Counted from the first letter of the stretch, positions 8,132 through 17,721 are shown. The stretch: 64,000 bases of DNA from CAZNVG01 sp964576475 (GCA_964576475.1 CAZNVG010000003.1:1-64000), one strand, 5' to 3'. Made by a program: numbers and translations. The notes: a model not told the origin generated them from the letters alone.

Positions 8132-8140
8132 TGCTATGAT
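8132..8140 (+). promoter_or_regulatory. Extended -10 box, leaderless start of the acyl-CoA mutase
   Basis: TG-C-TATGAT, 6 nt (GGCGGT), then ATG 8147. This box decides the start over the in-frame upstream start at 8075, which would lie before the promoter. Confidence 0.6.
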
Positions 8141-8146
8141 GGCGGT

Positions 8147-10177
8147 ATGTCAGAAGTATTCGGTGACGAGGAACTTCAACGAACATATGCGATGCAAGAG
8201 CTAGGCATAAATGATATGTTCATTTCTCTTCCAGGTATGTATCACGAACCTGTGGTGCGTATGTATGCGGGATCATCTACTCCGCAAGAAGCAAATAAAA
8301 TCTATCGAACACTGCACGAACAGCGCATGGGAGATCGTACTAATCTTTCGATCGCTTTTGATCTAGTTAGCCAAAACGGTGCCAACCCATTTGAAGAAGG
8401 ACGTGCTGAAATCGGGAAGGTTGGTACTGCACTTTACGATGCACACGATATGCAGACAGCGCTGAATGGGATACCGTTGGCCGAAACCAGTACATCCATG
8501 ACGATCAATGGCACTGCCGCGTTCGAGTTAGCGTGCTATATTGTTGCCGCAGAAGTCACTGGTGTACCAAATGATAAACTTCGAGGCACAGTACAAAACG
8601 ATATTCTAAAAGAACATTTTCGTAATACCGTATCTGCTGACCTCGAAGCGGCATTTAGAATTGAGTGCGACATAATCGAGTATTGCGGCGCTCAGAAAAA
8701 CGTACCAGGATGGTTTGGTGTGTCTGCTAGCGGGTATCATATGGCCGAGGCGGGTGCTTCGGCTGCACGTGAAGTTGGTATAACGCAGGCGAACGCCGAA
8801 GCTGTGCTTAATCATCTATTAGATCGTGGTCACTCGGTTGAAGATGTGGCACGCAGAATGTCATTTTTCTACGTGACACGCCCAGATAACTTTATGGAAG
8901 AGACCGCCAAACTTCGCGCGGCTCGCATTATTTGGGCGAATCGAATACGCAATCGTTTTCACTGCGATGACCCTCAGTCTCAAAAAATGCGCATTCATGT
9001 CCACACTGCTGGAGAGGCTATGCCGCGGCAATATGTTGAATCGGGTACATTACTTGCAGGTCACTCTGCCCTCTCAGCTCAGCTAGCTCCAGCCCAGTCA
9101 TTGCATGTCGTAGGTTTTCGGGAAGCATTGAGCATTCCAGATGAACGAGAGAGAACGATCGGCATGTATACGCCGGATTTACAGAAAGATGTTGTTGAGT
9201 CGCTGCGCAATATCATTGATACAAGCCCAGAGTTTCTGGAGATGGTATATCGACATGTAGGTGAGGCGGCACGAGTGTTGCTTGAAATTGAAAATGCTGG
9301 AGGTTCAATCAATGCGCTTCGCGAGGGGATTCCTCAACGAATGATAGCCGAGGATTTTGTACGTAGAGAGCAAGACAAAACAACCGGCGAGCTGCCGGTG
9401 CTAGGCCGAAGTATTGGAGTACGTGATCCTCAGGATTCGTCAGTTGATGTGCCCGCGCCTGATGCTCGAATTGTAGACGATTATTTACGCGATTTAACTG
9501 AACGAATGTCGGGACGCGATCCTGAGTATATACAGCAGTGCATAACTGCCATCGGTCAAGTTGCTGCTGAGGGCTCAAACATTATGCCTATAACGCTCGA
9601 AGCTGTTCGAGGCGGGGTAACTATTTGGGAATGGAACGACGCAATACGTCGCGCAGTTGGCTATGATCACCGTCCACTCCTACTTGAAAGTGAAGATAGA
9701 ATAATGAGTGCTTTTGCCGAGCTGGAAGAACAAAAGCAAAAGGTTGAGGCATTATTTGTCGAGAGAATACCACGGATACTTGTAAGTAAGGCTGGACTTG
9801 ATGGTCACGACAAGGGTGCGAAGGTGGTTATAAAAATAGCGGAAGGCTGTGGGTTTGATGTTATACAAGGTAACTACCGAGCAACCCCAGCCGACATCGC
9901 AAGACAAGCTGTTATGGGCGAGGTTGATGTTATTGCTATATCCATTTTGTCCGGCTCGCATATTGAACAGGCAAGAGAAATATCTGCCGCACTCGATGCA
10001 GAAGGCGACACGCATATTGGGTTGATTTTCGGCGGAATTATTCCTTCAAAAGATATCAAAACATTACTTGAAATGCCTCGAGTTAAAGTTGTCGTCGATT
10101 CGCAGGATGATCCAACTCCCGCACAGGTGGGCGAATCGATCATAGACGCTGCCGTCAAAACCATGTTTGCGCAATAA
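8147..10177 (+). CDS. B12-dependent methylmalonyl-CoA mutase-family protein, single chain
   Basis: 676 residues from ATG 8147. The catalytic barrel shows YAGSSTPQEANKIYR, AFDLVSQNG, TSMTINGTA, QNDILKE and SGYHMAEAGA; the C-terminal domain has SKAGLDGHDKGAKVV (base-off cobalamin His near residue 552) and ISILSGSH. So one chain carries both the substrate and B12 domains, slightly shorter than the usual 710-750. The region HTAGEAMPRQYV replaces the common H-x-QTSGWSLT segment, so the acyl substrate may differ from methylmalonyl-CoA. CoaD and CoaE lie next door, fitting a CoA-ester role. No epimerase, carboxylase or MeaB chaperone is in view. Confidence 0.85.
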   Translation: MSEVFGDEELQRTYAMQELGINDMFISLPGMYHEPVVRMYAGSSTPQEANKIYRTLHEQRMGDRTNLSIAFDLVSQNGANPFEEGRAEIGKVGTALYDAHDMQTALNGIPLAETSTSMTINGTAAFELACYIVAAEVTGVPNDKLRGTVQNDILKEHFRNTVSADLEAAFRIECDIIEYCGAQKNVPGWFGVSASGYHMAEAGASAAREVGITQANAEAVLNHLLDRGHSVEDVARRMSFFYVTRPDNFMEETAKLRAARIIWANRIRNRFHCDDPQSQKMRIHVHTAGEAMPRQYVESGTLLAGHSALSAQLAPAQSLHVVGFREALSIPDERERTIGMYTPDLQKDVVESLRNIIDTSPEFLEMVYRHVGEAARVLLEIENAGGSINALREGIPQRMIAEDFVRREQDKTTGELPVLGRSIGVRDPQDSSVDVPAPDARIVDDYLRDLTERMSGRDPEYIQQCITAIGQVAAEGSNIMPITLEAVRGGVTIWEWNDAIRRAVGYDHRPLLLESEDRIMSAFAELEEQKQKVEALFVERIPRILVSKAGLDGHDKGAKVVIKIAEGCGFDVIQGNYRATPADIARQAVMGEVDVIAISILSGSHIEQAREISAALDAEGDTHIGLIFGGIIPSKDIKTLLEMPRVKVVVDSQDDPTPAQVGESIIDAAVKTMFAQ

Positions 10178-10219
10178 ATGTTTGCTAACGCTACAGATGA
10201 GAAATAAGTCAGGATTTAA

Positions 10220-10774
10220 TTAACTAGTGTGGGTACCAAGTACTTTTGCTCGTTGTTCTTCGAGACGACCTTTCAGCGCATCAAGTACAAATGAATCAAC
10301 GTAACGTCCAACTTCTTTTTCCCAACCTTCAATTCCGACGAGTCCAACGACAAGGCTGGAACTAACTTCTGTTAGGTGGCGTGGCGGTGATACGAAAAAG
10401 GTTGTGATTGATGGCTCAAGATCTTGATTGATGTGACGCTGTGCCGCTTCTTTAGTCATATCCTCAGAGTTTCGAATGCCACGAAGCAAATGTGTATAGC
10501 CGTTATTTAGTGCGTAGCGAACAGTATATTGACCGAAGAATTTTCCGACTGTTACGTTGTCGTAGTCTTGTGCGATATTCTCGAGCATTGCGACTCGGTC
10601 TTCGATTTCAAATCGACCTTGTCCAGCCTTTTCGGGATTATACGTAGCAGCTACGTGCAGCTCGTCAAACACACTTGCACCTGCTTCTATCACCCATCTA
10701 TGTCCGAGCGTAGGTGGATCAAATGACCCTGCATATACTGCGCGCGCGACTTTTGGTGCTTCGATTTCTGACAT
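10220..10774 (-). CDS. coaD: Phosphopantetheine adenylyltransferase
   Basis: 184 residues. AVYAGSFDPPTLGHRWVIE holds the T-x-G-H nucleotidyl-transfer motif; LLRGIRNSEDM and the SSSLV segment near residue 130 match CoaD, which joins ATP and 4'-phosphopantetheine to give dephospho-CoA. The C-terminus is about 20 residues longer than usual. AGGAG precedes the ATG. It is divergent from coaE, so the last two CoA steps share one 71-nt promoter region. Confidence 0.85.
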   Translation of the reverse strand: MSEIEAPKVARAVYAGSFDPPTLGHRWVIEAGASVFDELHVAATYNPEKAGQGRFEIEDRVAMLENIAQDYDNVTVGKFFGQYTVRYALNNGYTHLLRGIRNSEDMTKEAAQRHINQDLEPSITTFFVSPPRHLTEVSSSLVVGLVGIEGWEKEVGRYVDSFVLDALKGRLEEQRAKVLGTHTS

Positions 10775-10845
10775 AGTAACTCCTGTTCAGATATATGATT
10801 TAGGTTTATACTAATATAGTAAATAGTAGTGTTTTTAGCAAATAT

Positions 10846-11478
10846 ATGAGTAAAGAAAATATTTCTACAACAGAGGTCGCCGTATTCGGATTGACGGGTG
10901 GTATGGGGTCGGGGAAATCGACAGTCGCTGGTGGCTTTGCCGAGCGAGGTGCTGTTGTGCTTGATGCTGATCAAATTGTAAAAGATCTCCAGGTAGTCGG
11001 CTCGCCGGTGCTAGGTGAGATGGTGGAATTGCTTGGCGAAGAAATCCTCGATGAGGATGGTGCACTAGATCGCTATAAAACTGGACAGATAGTTTTTCAT
11101 GAACCTGACAAAAAAGCTGCGTTAGAAACGATGCTTCATCCAAAAGTGTGGGGTGCAATAGAACATGGAATCGGTAGCGCCGCCGTCGGGGACGTAGTCG
11201 TGCTCGATGTTCCATTGCTGCTCGATGATCCAGATAAGCTAGAAGAACTAAAACTACGAGGCATCGTCGTCGTGGACACACCAATTGAACTTGCGGTTCG
11301 TCGTCTCGAAGAGCATCGTGGAGTCAGCGAACTAGTCGCACGACAACGCATATCGCAACAACTATCTCGCGAAGAGCGACTTTCATACGCTGACTACGTT
11401 GTTGTTAATGACGATACTCGCGAAGTACTTGAAGGTCGAATAGAAGCTGCCTGGCAGTGGATGAATGAGAAGAAGTAG
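10846..11478 (+). CDS. coaE: Dephospho-CoA kinase
   Basis: 210 residues, the normal length. FGLTGGMGSGKSTVA is the P-loop near residue 12, followed by VLDADQIVKDLQ, VVVLDVPLLLDD and a C-terminal ADYVVVND, all typical of CoaE, which phosphorylates dephospho-CoA to CoA in the cytosol. Divergent from coaD. TATACT at 10807-10812 may be the promoter, giving a leader of about 30 nt without an obvious Shine-Dalgarno. Confidence 0.92.
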   Translation: MSKENISTTEVAVFGLTGGMGSGKSTVAGGFAERGAVVLDADQIVKDLQVVGSPVLGEMVELLGEEILDEDGALDRYKTGQIVFHEPDKKAALETMLHPKVWGAIEHGIGSAAVGDVVVLDVPLLLDDPDKLEELKLRGIVVVDTPIELAVRRLEEHRGVSELVARQRISQQLSREERLSYADYVVVNDDTREVLEGRIEAAWQWMNEKK

Positions 11479-11526
11479 AACGTACTTATGGTTGCTTGAG
11501 GTGAGGTAAGGGAGCATACTTTTTAT

Positions 11527-12210
11527 ATGAAACTAGCAGAGCCAATGCATGAAATGTTTAGTCGTTCACGGCTACTAGTGCTTGATTTCAGCGAAATTGC
11601 TGACGATAATGAACACTCTATTAAAGACTATTTTGAAGAGTGTGAGAGATCCGGTATAAATCCTCGACTGCCCGAGAACCGTCAGCGATTCAATGATCAA
11701 CTATTAGCGCGTACTGGTGCTCGATACCTTATAAGTCGCTACGCTGAAGATAGAATCGCTATGTTAGCTGGTTCTGAAATCGCACGTGAAGGTCGCACGA
11801 TTCATATGGGAGTTGATATGTTCAGTACCATGCTTGAGACTATCTATGCGCCATGTGACGGTAGAATTGTTGAAACTGGACTAGAAGATGAACCTCATGG
11901 CTATGGGCATTATCTTATTATGCAGCCAGACGGAATCGAGGACACCTACTTTTTCTTTGGCCACTTGTCGCGTCGCCTTCCAGCAAAGCGTGCAGTCAAA
12001 CTCGGTGACGCAATCGCAAATCTTGGCGACTATGTCGATAACGAAAACGGAGGATGGTCACGACACCTTCACTTTCAAGTGCTGAAAGACTTACCGGAGC
12101 CAGGTCAAACCCCACAAGGATACGCGACTAAGGCTAATTTTTCAGCGATGAGCAAAGCGTTTCCTGATCCAATGCCGTATTTCCCAGATTGGGAAATAGC
12201 TGTTGAGTAA
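11527..12210 (+). CDS. M23-family (LysM-less) metallopeptidase-like protein
   Basis: 227 residues. IHMGVDMF carries the first zinc His and Asp, YAPCDGRIVETG and GYGHYLIMQ form the beta core, FFFGHLSRR and GGWSRHLHFQVL provide the last His pair. The set is the lysostaphin-type peptidoglycan endopeptidase site. There is no signal peptide or membrane helix, which is unusual for a wall enzyme, and a 90-residue helical domain precedes the catalytic part. It may act on wall fragments inside the cell. CATACT lies 6 nt before the ATG. Confidence 0.75.
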   Translation: MKLAEPMHEMFSRSRLLVLDFSEIADDNEHSIKDYFEECERSGINPRLPENRQRFNDQLLARTGARYLISRYAEDRIAMLAGSEIAREGRTIHMGVDMFSTMLETIYAPCDGRIVETGLEDEPHGYGHYLIMQPDGIEDTYFFFGHLSRRLPAKRAVKLGDAIANLGDYVDNENGGWSRHLHFQVLKDLPEPGQTPQGYATKANFSAMSKAFPDPMPYFPDWEIAVE

Positions 12211-12230
12211 CTTGCAAAAGTCCACACTCA

Positions 12231-12239
12231 TGATAAAAT
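12231..12239 (+). promoter_or_regulatory. Extended -10 box, leaderless start of the CYTH-kinase fusion
   Basis: TG-A-TAAAAT, 6 nt (ATTTAT), then ATG 12246. Confidence 0.6.
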
Positions 12240-12245
12240 ATTTAT

Positions 12246-13964
12246 ATGAATAATGATCCGTCACTTACTTCAGGTGAAGAGATCCATACTCGTGAAATAG
12301 AAAGAAAATTTGTGCTCAGTGAGTTGCCGCTGCAACTACTTGATTCTGTGGAACCGTTACACATCGAGCAAGGGTATATAAGGACGCGTGGTGATGTCGA
12401 GTCACGAGTACGAGCTATAGACGAGAGCGAGTATGTGTTTACTGTGAAGTCAGGGGAGGGGCTTGACCGAGGAGAGAAAAACACCACAATCACCGCAGCA
12501 GAATTTGAGGCTCTATGGCCATTTACCGAAAACGCCCGTATTCGCAAGAGTCGATATCCTATACCTCATCGAGATGGACTAACTGTCGAGTTAGATGTGT
12601 TTACAGATGAACTAGATGGGCTTATTGAGGCAGAAGTTGAATTCGCTTCGCTTGCTGATGCTGAAACCTATGATGCGGACCCTTGGCTTGGTCTTGAGGT
12701 TACGGGTAATAAACTTTATGGAAATAAATCTTTGGCACTACGCGGAATAGATGGCGGCAAAGAGTATGTAACACCACACGGTGAGCTTGCGCAGGGAGTT
12801 GAGTCACTCATAACCTACGTTAATGTATTGGCGTTTAGTTTACGCAGACCAATCACCGTAGCAGTTGCCGGAGGGTCGGCGTCAGGCAAGACATCGGCAG
12901 TCGCAGATAAAGTCGGCGAGCACTTCGGTGACCGCGCAATTGTGTTAAGCATGGATGATTACTACAAGGGTACGGCATTCATGGAGTCACAAAAAGCCGT
13001 GGGTGTTGAACTAAACTGGGATCAACCAGAAGCGGTTGATATAGAGCTAGCGGCAAAACATCTTGCTGAACTACGAGCTGGCAGGCCAATAGAAAAGCCA
13101 ATTTATGATTTTAAAACTGGTGAACGCGTTGGTTATGAGGTCGTTGATCCGACGAAGACAAGGATTGACGCGATTGTCATAGAAGGCTTGTTTGCTCTAA
13201 CCGACGCTGTTGCAGAGGCGGCGGATATAACGACATTTGTGGATATCGAAACACATGGTCGAATGATGCGTCGTTTGCTTCGAGATGTCGTTAGAACTGG
13301 ATGGGATCCATCACAAATACTGGGCTACTTCAAAACACTTGAAGATATGCACCAAGCGTATGTTGCCCCAACCATCGGTAACGCAGATATTATTATCGAT
13401 AACGGTTATAACGCGCGGGTTGAGGCCATGCGTGCAGGCATGAGTGAAGTTCAGGTAAAATATCCAGTCACCGAATTAACGCTCGAACAGCTTCGACAGT
13501 CAGGAGCGGAACTTATTTCTCCTCGTACTCGTCAAGTAGATACTTATTACAATCCTAAGGTCGGCGACTTTGGTCTGAGCGATGAAATCATTCGAACACG
13601 AGAAACAGCCGGTCAAATACTATTTGGATATAAAGGGCCCCGCTTTGACGATCCATCGACGCGCCGTCGCCCCAAGATTGAGTTCCCAATTACCGCCGAA
13701 GCGTTAGCTGATTTTGAGCAAGTCTATCAGCAGCCTACCAAAAGAATATATAAAGACCGATCCATGAGCTTGTATCATGGTGTTCTCATCGCACTTGATG
13801 AAGTACATGTCAGCGATGCGGGAGATATACGAGACGTTGGCGCATTCGTTGAGTTACGCACTAACGATGAATCGGATGCAGGGCGACAACTACTCGAAGA
13901 CATCGCCAGTCAGCTCGGACTAGACCCAGCAACACGCGAACTTCGCTGCTACGACGAAATGTAA
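12246..13964 (+). CDS. CYTH - uridine kinase - CYTH triple-domain fusion
   Basis: 572 residues. Residues 16-165 are a CYTH/triphosphate-tunnel domain (REIERKF, then GYIRTRGDVESRVR and VELDVF). Residues 200-395 are a uridine kinase-like P-loop domain: AVAGGSASGKTS near 207, SMDDYYKG, NWDQPEAVD, YDFKTG and VIEGLFAL. Residues 415-572 form a second CYTH-like region (YYNPKVGDFG, DEIIRTRETAG, KIEFPI, GAFVELRT) of CyaB type. Uridine kinases phosphorylate uridine or cytidine; CYTH domains bind triphosphates with divalent metal. The combination suggests nucleotide-controlled pyrimidine salvage, which is inference. Confidence 0.8.
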   Translation: MNNDPSLTSGEEIHTREIERKFVLSELPLQLLDSVEPLHIEQGYIRTRGDVESRVRAIDESEYVFTVKSGEGLDRGEKNTTITAAEFEALWPFTENARIRKSRYPIPHRDGLTVELDVFTDELDGLIEAEVEFASLADAETYDADPWLGLEVTGNKLYGNKSLALRGIDGGKEYVTPHGELAQGVESLITYVNVLAFSLRRPITVAVAGGSASGKTSAVADKVGEHFGDRAIVLSMDDYYKGTAFMESQKAVGVELNWDQPEAVDIELAAKHLAELRAGRPIEKPIYDFKTGERVGYEVVDPTKTRIDAIVIEGLFALTDAVAEAADITTFVDIETHGRMMRRLLRDVVRTGWDPSQILGYFKTLEDMHQAYVAPTIGNADIIIDNGYNARVEAMRAGMSEVQVKYPVTELTLEQLRQSGAELISPRTRQVDTYYNPKVGDFGLSDEIIRTRETAGQILFGYKGPRFDDPSTRRRPKIEFPITAEALADFEQVYQQPTKRIYKDRSMSLYHGVLIALDEVHVSDAGDIRDVGAFVELRTNDESDAGRQLLEDIASQLGLDPATRELRCYDEM

Positions 13965-14707
13965 TTAACGATACTCTGGATTCGCAAAGTCAAACCTCGC
14001 ACCGGCGTCCCACTCGCTGCGCTGGTTTCCGTAGGCAGGGATGCCTCCCGCCTGTTTGAGCATTGTGGCGATATGTATAAGGTTCCATGTCATGAATGTG
14101 GTGTTGCGATTTGTAAAATCGTTATCAAGCCCAACGCGACCAGTGCCATCTTCTTTTTCATCTCCATAACTTGGTCCAGGACCTGCCTCGCCAATCCATC
14201 CTGCGTCAGCTTGCGGCGGGATTGTGTAGCCCAAGTGTCCGAGTGAATAGAGAATGTTCATAGCACAGTGTTTGACACCGTCTTCATTGCCAGTGATTAA
14301 ACAGCCACCAACTTTGCCGTAGTCTGCATACTGTCCCTGTTCATTAAGGATATGGCTATTTGCGTATAAACGCTCGATGACCTGCTTCATGACGCTGGAG
14401 TTATCACCTAGCCAAATAGGACCCGCTAGCACCAAAATATCCGACTNNNNNNNNNNTTCACCTTCTCATAAATCTCTGGCCACTCATCCGTCGCCCACCC
14501 ATGCTCTCGCATATCTGGATAGACACCTGTCGCAATATCGTGATCAATTGCACGAATTGATTCTGTCTTGACCCCGTGTTTATCCATAATGCCCTTTGAA
14601 ACGTCGATTAAAAGTTGCGTGTGGCTTGGCTCGGGAGATTTTGTCAGCGTACAGTTTATAAACAATGCGTTTAGGTTCGAAAAATCCCATGTCTGTTCAG
14701 TGCTCAT
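13965..14707 (-). CDS. NADPH-dependent FMN reductase / flavodoxin-like protein, interrupted by gap
   Basis: Two reading frames either side of the ten Ns belong to one gene. The N-terminal part reads LNALFINCTLTKSPEPSHTQ, a flavodoxin phosphate loop, and ends WPEIYEKV; after the gap SDILVLAGPIWLGDNSSVMKQVIERL continues the family pattern. The C-terminal part contains GGCLITGNEDGVKH and AGWIGEAGPGPSY. Family members bind FMN and reduce flavins or quinones with NADPH. The frame breaks across the gap only because the gap length is arbitrary. Stop abuts the preceding gene. Confidence 0.75.
14447..14456. other. Assembly gap (10 N)
   Basis: A fixed-length run of N inside the flavodoxin-like gene. 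Family alignment suggests only a few residues are missing between EKV and SDILVL. Confidence 0.95.
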
Positions 14708-14801
14708 ATTTGCGCCTCGCTATTTACGTACTTATCAGTATACGCCCCAATACAACCACAATGCTTATGCTATAATTTTGCTATAACGTAAGGGGTCAAC
14801 A

Positions 14802-16145
14802 ATGCCAGATCTTGAAATCGATATGAACGAAACTCCACCGCCTGCACAGCCTGGAGCAACTATTAGTCCTAAGCCAGCTGACATTCCTCCAAAGCCGGGC
14901 AGTAGTAAGTCAAAGAAAATACTACTTGTACTTGTAGCTTTGATTGTTATGTTAGGCGCTGCGATAGCCATTTGGTACTTCACTGTAGGGAAAAAGAAGC
15001 CAGTTAAGTCAGCCGAAGATACAGCTCCCACACAATCAATGAATGAGTCACCAAAGAAACAACAAAAGCTTGTAGTCTACCAGGACCCCAAGCTTTATTC
15101 GATCGATGAATCAGGTAAGAAAGAAGAAATTGCAAAGCTAGACGCTAACAGCAAACCATTACGCTACATCGCGGGCGAAGATGGCAAGTTTGAACTATTC
15201 TATGTCACGCAAAAGAAAGTTGATGGCGGCTATCAAGTCGTAGAACTGAAAAAAACTGATGGCACTAAAGACGACAGTATCTACACACCAAAATCAGGAA
15301 CAGAAGTGCTATATCCAACGGTAAGCCGTGACGGTAAAACATTTGCATATGCTGTCGTACTTTCGAACAACGCAGCAAACTATGATGCCTATGTGTTGGA
15401 TATCGCATCAAAGAGTGAGGTTAAGGTTAAAGATGACGATAAACTGTATCGTCCGTTTGACTTTAGTGCAGACAACAAACTGCTCGCCCAACAACTTTCT
15501 TGCTACTTCTGCGACGGCCCACCTTTGGCAAAGTTTGCAGTCATTAATACATCTGACGGCTCTTTGGAGAAGTCATACGATGCTGAGATTGCCGATTCCC
15601 AAGCTCCGAGCTATGGGTCAATAATTGCAGCAGCCGATGGACAATCAGTTGTCGTGTTGGCAGACAAAACGATCGGTATGGGTATGACTAAAGCAGAATC
15701 CGACAAAGCAGCATTTCAGGTGGCGAGCGTTAATCTGAAAACTGGCGCCAAGGAAGTTATCTATACCAAGTCCGGTGTCGAAACAGGTCCCGCATTGTTG
15801 GGTTTCAATAACATGAAAGGTCAACTCTATCTTAATGTATCTAAGAATGTGGGTGAGGGCGAAAACTACAGCAACGAGTTTCAGCGAATCACCGAGTTAG
15901 ACGGCAAAGCAAAAAGTGACATTAGTCTTGAGTTCCAAACACTAAAGAGCGGAGGCTTTCTATCACAGGTTTACAGTATCGATGGTAAAACGGTATTTAT
16001 CGTGCTGAACACAAAGCGTGATGGATCTGGTGCCTTCAAGTCATCGCTCGTTTCATTGCCACACACCGAAGAAGACGCAACGACAACAAATATTTTCGAC
16101 CCTTCAGCTGCCTCGATAGAGATACTAGGTACGTTTGATTTCTAA
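14802..16145 (+). CDS. Membrane-anchored beta-propeller-like exported protein
   Basis: 447 residues. A Pro-rich cytoplasmic tail (1-40), KSKK, one membrane helix at about 44-66, then a large outer domain. The outer part has repeated strand-turn units such as TVSRDGKTFAYAVV, DFSADNKLLAQQL and YSIDGKTVFIVL, resembling WD40/TolB-type propeller blades. No enzyme motif. The start has AAGGGG 8 nt upstream and TG-C-TATAAT at 14768-14776, so this gene has a short classic leader. Function unknown; sensing or binding at the surface is a guess. Overlaps the nucleoside hydrolase end by 4 nt. Confidence 0.6.
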   Translation: MPDLEIDMNETPPPAQPGATISPKPADIPPKPGSSKSKKILLVLVALIVMLGAAIAIWYFTVGKKKPVKSAEDTAPTQSMNESPKKQQKLVVYQDPKLYSIDESGKKEEIAKLDANSKPLRYIAGEDGKFELFYVTQKKVDGGYQVVELKKTDGTKDDSIYTPKSGTEVLYPTVSRDGKTFAYAVVLSNNAANYDAYVLDIASKSEVKVKDDDKLYRPFDFSADNKLLAQQLSCYFCDGPPLAKFAVINTSDGSLEKSYDAEIADSQAPSYGSIIAAADGQSVVVLADKTIGMGMTKAESDKAAFQVASVNLKTGAKEVIYTKSGVETGPALLGFNNMKGQLYLNVSKNVGEGENYSNEFQRITELDGKAKSDISLEFQTLKSGGFLSQVYSIDGKTVFIVLNTKRDGSGAFKSSLVSLPHTEEDATTTNIFDPSAASIEILGTFDF

Positions 16146-17056
16146 GAACTCAAAGTTTCTATAAAGCATCTCTCAAACTTAGCACCATCAATCTTTGTAA
16201 CGATTCGGGCGTTTGGCATTATTTTCTCTGGAACTGGGCGTAGGTCTATCACAGACATGCCACGCGTGAGGACACCCTCTGTTTCGATCTGAACAAATTG
16301 TTCTTCGTATTCGCACGACTCAGGGTCGAGCAAGCAGTACACAGCGAGCACGTCGTACATGAGTGCGGCTGCCGCACCAACGTCTTTACCGAGGTTTGCA
16401 ATATACGGTTTATTCATTGCCAAAAGTGCCTGCCGAATGACACCATTCCTTATCTTCTCGAATGATCGTAAAGGAAGCTGGATGTCATTGCAGCAATCCA
16501 GCGGTACGAAAGTTAGCGGGATCGACGAAGCGGTTACAATTGCAGCAGCCTCAGGATCAACAAAGACGTTAAACTCAGCAACGGCGTTCTTGTTACCTGC
16601 GACTCGAAAAGCGCCCGCCATTGAAATAATGCCCTTTACCCTTCGCATTGTGTTTGGATCGAGCTCTATAGCGGCTGCGATGTTTGTGAGTGGACCTAGC
16701 GTCACTATAGTTATTTCTTCAGGGTTTTGTCGGACAAGTTCAATGATGCGCAATGGTGCGTCGTTGGTGAGTAATGGCTCGTTCGTAGGGTTAATCCCGT
16801 CGAGTCCACTTTCTCCGTGAACCACCGCTTGGATTAGGTCGCGAGCAAGCGGCTTTCGCGCCCCAGAGTAGACTGGAGTGTCGTCGTCAAGAAGTTTGAG
16901 GATGTAGCGAGCGTTTCGTGTAGTGTTTTCGATGGTCGAATTTCCGCAGACCGTCGTAACCGCCATTATGGTGAAGGCTTGGCTTTTGACGGCGAGCATG
17001 ATCGCCATCGCATCATCGTGTCCTGGGTCGGTGTCTATGATTATTTTTTGATTCAT
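16142..17056 (-). CDS. Inosine-uridine preferring nucleoside hydrolase
   Basis: 304 residues. KIIIDTDPGHDDAMAIMLA is the calcium-binding Asp cluster that starts all members; VTTVCGNSTIENTTRNA, TLGPLTNIAAA and EFNVFVDPEAAAIV follow in order. The enzyme splits ribonucleosides to base and ribose for salvage. Its start overlaps the stop of the upstream HAD gene, so the two form an operon behind the attenuator at 17747-17867; AAAGGA precedes the ATG. Confidence 0.9.
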   Translation of the reverse strand: MNQKIIIDTDPGHDDAMAIMLAVKSQAFTIMAVTTVCGNSTIENTTRNARYILKLLDDDTPVYSGARKPLARDLIQAVVHGESGLDGINPTNEPLLTNDAPLRIIELVRQNPEEITIVTLGPLTNIAAAIELDPNTMRRVKGIISMAGAFRVAGNKNAVAEFNVFVDPEAAAIVTASSIPLTFVPLDCCNDIQLPLRSFEKIRNGVIRQALLAMNKPYIANLGKDVGAAAALMYDVLAVYCLLDPESCEYEEQFVQIETEGVLTRGMSVIDLRPVPEKIMPNARIVTKIDGAKFERCFIETLSS

Positions 17057-17721
17057 AGTAATTTCCTTTCAATTAGTTGTGGTAGTAGATCTAAAACAGT
17101 ATCGGCACGTAAATGTGCGTCTTGTTTATCCGGTCCAATGATAGCTGTGCGCATACCCAGTTTTAGGGCGGGTAGTATATCGGTGTGATTTTGGTCGCCG
17201 ACTGAAATGATCTCAGGCGCATCGGCACCAAGAGATCTGGCGACAACCTCGAATGCCCTTGGGTCGGGCTTCCTGATATCTGGCTCGCCGGTAAATATTC
17301 TGTCTTCGAATACATCAGCAATGCCCAAGTAAGCCAATACACGGTCTGCCCATACTCTCGGTGCGGCCGTGAGCAGTGCAGAACGGCCACGGAAAATACT
17401 CATTGTCTCTGCAAGAGACGGCTCGGCAGCGACGTACTGGGCAGGATCACAGTCCCAAGTTGCTGAAAAAAGCTCATCGCGTGAAATGTTGTGCTCTTTT
17501 TCCAGCCCAAGGCTAAGATGTCCGTCGTAACGAGTTTGGATATCTTCGACGAGCTCGGTCGCTGCAACCAAATCTAATTCGAGCTGACTTGATAGGTAGC
17601 TATATGTTCTTTGTATGAGATCCCTGCAGAATCTTGAATTATGAAATGTCGTCCCTGCTGTGGCGTCGAAATGATACAGCGTTCCATCCATATCAAAAAT
17701 GTATTTAGTGTCCTTTTCCAT
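17053..17721 (-). CDS. HAD-family phosphatase, nucleotidase-like
   Basis: 222 residues from ATG 17721, chosen because AAAGGGA lies 5 nt upstream; the longer frame to 17745 would swallow that site. YIFDMDGTLYHFD is motif I, LLTAAP motif II, RKPDPRAFEVVA the Lys motif and ISVGDQNHTDILPALKLGM the final Asp motif. With the nucleoside hydrolase it could form a two-step route: nucleotide to nucleoside to base. That pairing is inference from the operon. Confidence 0.8.
   Translation of the reverse strand: MEKDTKYIFDMDGTLYHFDATAGTTFHNSRFCRDLIQRTYSYLSSQLELDLVAATELVEDIQTRYDGHLSLGLEKEHNISRDELFSATWDCDPAQYVAAEPSLAETMSIFRGRSALLTAAPRVWADRVLAYLGIADVFEDRIFTGEPDIRKPDPRAFEVVARSLGADAPEIISVGDQNHTDILPALKLGMRTAIIGPDKQDAHLRADTVLDLLPQLIERKLL

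Noticed and set aside
14377..14707. Pseudogene by frameshift in the flavodoxin-like gene
   Set aside because: The frame change coincides with the arbitrary 10-N gap, so it is an assembly effect rather than a mutation.
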